Assembly: GCA_017544185.1 (NCBI GenBank)
Contig: JAFYEQ010000208.1
Location: forward strand, 1 to 6,882
Direction: 5' to 3'
Source: Oscillospiraceae bacterium
GTDB lineage: Bacteria > Bacillota > Clostridia > Oscillospirales > Ruminococcaceae
DNA: 6,882 nt
In this document: one piece after another, positions 5,901 to 6,882 of the stretch
Position numbering within the stretch: the first letter of the stretch is position 1
Layout: each line of letters opens with the position of its first letter
Position numbers and translations under genes: made by a program
Notes under the pieces: generated by a model
Database searches by the model: none
Seen by the model: the letters and a program-made list of their open reading frames with translations, nothing else
What the model was told of the DNA's origin: nothing

Positions 5901-6882
5901 GACTTCACCAACAGCCGCTTCACGACGCAGTACAGATACGACTCCAATGTCCCCGCCATCGGCCATGACTATGGCTCCCCTTCTTATGTATGGGCAAGCG
6001 ACGGCAGCTCCTGTACAGCGACCGCTGTATGTTCGAGGTGTGAAGCTCCCATAACGGAAAACGCAGTCATCTCGTCGTCGGTACTGACAGAGGCTACATC
6101 GGACTCTATGGGCGTCACAAGATATACCGCCAGCTTCAGTCATTCCGCGTTCACCGAGCAGACAAAGGATATACAGGATATACCTGTGCTGAGCGACTAC
6201 ACGATCGAGTATACATGGGCTCCCGATAACAGCGGCTGCAGTGCTGTCATGTACACGCCCGAAGGAGAGCCGTACAGCTCAGAAGAAGCGACGCTCACAT
6301 CATCCGTATACATAGAGCCGACCTGTACCGCAGCCGGCTGGACGCTCTACAAGGCTACATTTACAGATGAGCAGTTCTATGCACAGTATAGGTACGTGCA
6401 GGACATACCCGCCACAGGCGTACATGCCTACAGTGCTCCCACCTATCAGTGGGCAGAGGATCACAGCAGCTGTACCGCAAGCAAGGTATGCTCCATGTGT
6501 GGAGATACCATCAGTGAGACTGCCGAGGCTGCGTCGTATACCTATACTCGACCGACCTGCACTGCCATGGGTCAGACACGTTACTATGCGACATATGAGA
6601 CCGAGGGCTTTGTATATCAGGGCGTAACGCTGGACGATATCCCGAAAAAGCCTCATGACTATGAGTATGAGTATGTGTGGAACGAGGACTATTCCTTCTG
6701 TACCGCCAATGCGACCTGCAAGGACTGCGGACATGAGGCGGGACCCGCCGGCAACACCCGCAGCAGGGTAAAGACGCCTCCCACATGTGCGGACATGGGC
6801 ATCACCACATACTACATAGAGTTCTCAGAATATGAGTATATGTATCCCGGGATACAGGATCAGTCGGTAGATGTCAAGGATA
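2982..6882 (+). CDS. Giant secreted transglutaminase-like protein with tandem Cys-rich repeats, 5' part (cut by right edge)
   Basis: The frame is open for 1300 residues to the window edge. Residues 1-25 are a signal peptide (MKKHRYLSLL, hydrophobic core, cleavage after VYA). Residues 26-118 are very acidic (35 Asp/Glu of 93) with six His and two Cys and no Lys/Arg. Residues 119-340 are mostly helical. A transglutaminase-like domain follows: nucleophile Cys374 in KTVCEGY, His413 in GHAWNRV, then Glu428 in WYEAELTW where relatives have Asp. Residues about 495-592 look fibronectin-III-like (KVYLTWKAIEGATKYTVY). From His593 on come nine units of about 77 residues, each with a Tyr/Trp start, a conserved Cys and a Y-x-A-x-F core. 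In this superfamily the fold serves as a protease or crosslinking enzyme; here the substrate is unknown and activity uncertain. It is exported, probably to the cell surface; any anchor or dockerin would lie beyond the window. The gene appears monocistronic from its own promoter. Confidence 0.9.
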   Translation, partial: MKKHRYLSLLLAAVMCMSVTVPVYADASDTDDIAAPVQATDEHVCTDEHCTEHDHDGSADDIDADVSNHDHTEPETTDTADSEADVTAPDEDISDVSETVMDDTSTVPDETDDASDEMTIQEAVDYVLGLEGSLPEPNGIFGGSIDISREDADIIKRVITYQRTGLDPADPENADDTLLTDSATAYAKIQHIKPRGSNDYYYDQLCSTHKKIYDAMAAVAEEFSNSNRDLIVSDELGIPLLLIGLVDIEYDLGCTISEEEYRAIWTAFKMSNPQYWSIAQCYSLQYEADGDIVALAFTALDEATYASSRKSYQSQIDSKTNTWLGIAENQSSELKKVEKLEELIGSGVVYNTDNKEDPKNHTMLSIFCCDKTVCEGYILAMTYLCDLAGIDCIGLCYSPSDTCRPEDRNISGHAWNRVKIDGTWYEAELTWYDQYVDNGWNYNNGRYIYPEQWLNTSTVYLKGIDETSRIDHDTSITALYSWSFDGATVHLPECTHISPYAPIVNGSMSGGKVYLTWKAIEGATKYTVYSNKGSGNTYYKLKETASNYAFIELSELGTTTCSSTDVQFFMMSDMQPDDHFPYCDDITVSVLGHTPGVPVISWAADGKSCTGTVTCKNCGSTIADEYADIDNGKITSIVETEATSSDMGWTRYKVSFEDEMLKKLPYADGQSFLLVQDIPKIIIDYRYAEPTYTWSGTDSCTAVAVSINGGPTITENGTITSVVKTAATCGTVGTTTYTAVFTDPMFTAQTKDADDIPATGKHSYPYVWSDEYSWSSTHMNCSASATCRNCGHTIYGYATVTKETTKEPTCTETGTCTYTATFSSSTFTTQTYSEPIPALGHSWYEPSYSWSSTGSYCYASVSCSRCSTYVTEYGTITSKVKTPATSETMGTTTYTATFTKAPFTVQTKDIQDIPVVSYTYGEPTYTWYGYDSCRASAMSSDGGPEIFEWCYYPTLTVITSPTCTTTGFYRYEADFTNSRFTTQYRYDSNVPAIGHDYGSPSYVWASDGSSCTATAVCSRCEAPITENAVISSSVLTEATSDSMGVTRYTASFSHSAFTEQTKDIQDIPVLSDYTIEYTWAPDNSGCSAVMYTPEGEPYSSEEATLTSSVYIEPTCTAAGWTLYKATFTDEQFYAQYRYVQDIPATGVHAYSAPTYQWAEDHSSCTASKVCSMCGDTISETAEAASYTYTRPTCTAMGQTRYYATYETEGFVYQGVTLDDIPKKPHDYEYEYVWNEDYSFCTANATCKDCGHEAGPAGNTRSRVKTPPTCADMGITTYYIEFSEYEYMYPGIQDQSVDVKD
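4758..6882 (+). repeat. Array of nine tandem protein repeats (~231 bp each) in three Cys/His classes, order A-B-C-A-B-A-B-C-C
   Basis: Units by residue, with first base: R1 593 (4758), R2 688 (5043), R3 762 (5265), R4 841 (5502), R5 921 (5742), R6 995 (5964), R7 1074 (6201), R8 1148 (6423), R9 1225 (6654, cut). R1 has about 16 extra residues. Class A (R1, R4, R6) keeps linker His, Cys and CxxC, has Ser in the later ATS position, and ends QDIP without GH. Class B (R2, R5, R7) lacks linker His and CxxC, has GGP or GEP instead, and keeps Cys at x28 or x29 (PTC/ATC). Class C (R3, R8, R9) has all positions. Cys-x5-Cys-x2-Cys spacing is identical in R1, R3, R4, R6, R8 and R9. I cannot assign a named domain family with certainty. 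DNA identity between units is low except short stretches such as GGATATACAGGATAT (near 5704 and 6167), so the array is old rather than freshly expanded. Confidence 0.85.

Noticed and set aside
3153..6786. Several long minus-strand ORFs (up to 261 codons) opposite the secreted-protein gene
   Set aside because: They are antisense to one uninterrupted 1300-codon frame with signal peptide and domain structure. Their low-complexity products (rich in Arg, Gly, Cys and Val) reflect the codon bias of the real gene, and none has a good ribosome binding site that I could see.
4758..6882. CRISPR array or minisatellite
   Set aside because: The period of about 231 bp is protein-level and fully in frame; units diverge strongly in DNA and there are no short identical repeats with spacers.

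Overview
The window looks like a chromosomal segment of a Gram-positive gut or rumen Clostridia member, most likely Ruminococcus or a close relative (Oscillospiraceae). This is inferred from strong AGGAGG-type ribosome binding sites, consensus sigma-A promoters in AT-rich gaps, an EFR1-type flavodoxin/ferredoxin protein, and a very large secreted transglutaminase-like protein of a kind common in ruminococci. No RNA gene, insertion sequence, CRISPR array or integrase was seen.

Layout. (1) 1-800, minus strand: the N-terminal 266 residues of an L-fucose/L-arabinose isomerase family protein, cut by the left edge, with its own near-perfect promoter (847-875). That promoter is embedded in a nested 48-bp inverted repeat. 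(2) 962-2664, minus strand: a compact three-gene operon read in the order EFR1-family ferredoxin/flavodoxin protein, TetR-family regulator, small single-pass membrane protein. The first two genes overlap by 23 nt and the last two are 4 nt apart. The operon promoter (2711-2739) carries two related palindromes 30 bp apart, one in the -35/-10 spacer and one at the start of transcription, so autorepression by the operon's own TetR protein is likely. (3) 2665-2981: a divergent intergenic region with several inverted repeats and a plus-strand promoter. (4) 2982 to the right edge, plus strand: the first 1300 residues of a giant exported protein. Its parts are a signal peptide, an acidic His/Cys-containing segment, a helical region, a transglutaminase-like cysteine-protease-fold domain, a fibronectin-III-like domain, and at least nine tandem units of about 77 residues.

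The most notable observation is in the tandem array. The units are not equivalent: they fall into three classes defined by which Cys/His positions they keep, in the order A-B-C-A-B-A-B-C-C. A histidine in the inter-unit linker is present before every unit that has a CxxC pair (six of six) and absent before every unit without one (three of three). This suggests a His-Cys-Cys-Cys metal site or redox cluster, and an A-B doublet as the true repeat unit. The transglutaminase domain keeps its Cys and His but has Glu where the family normally has catalytic Asp.

How the genes relate: the EFR1/TetR/small-protein operon is a self-contained regulated redox module. The isomerase and the secreted protein are separately transcribed. 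The only hint linking them is a shared ATCTGACA half-site in their upstream palindromes.
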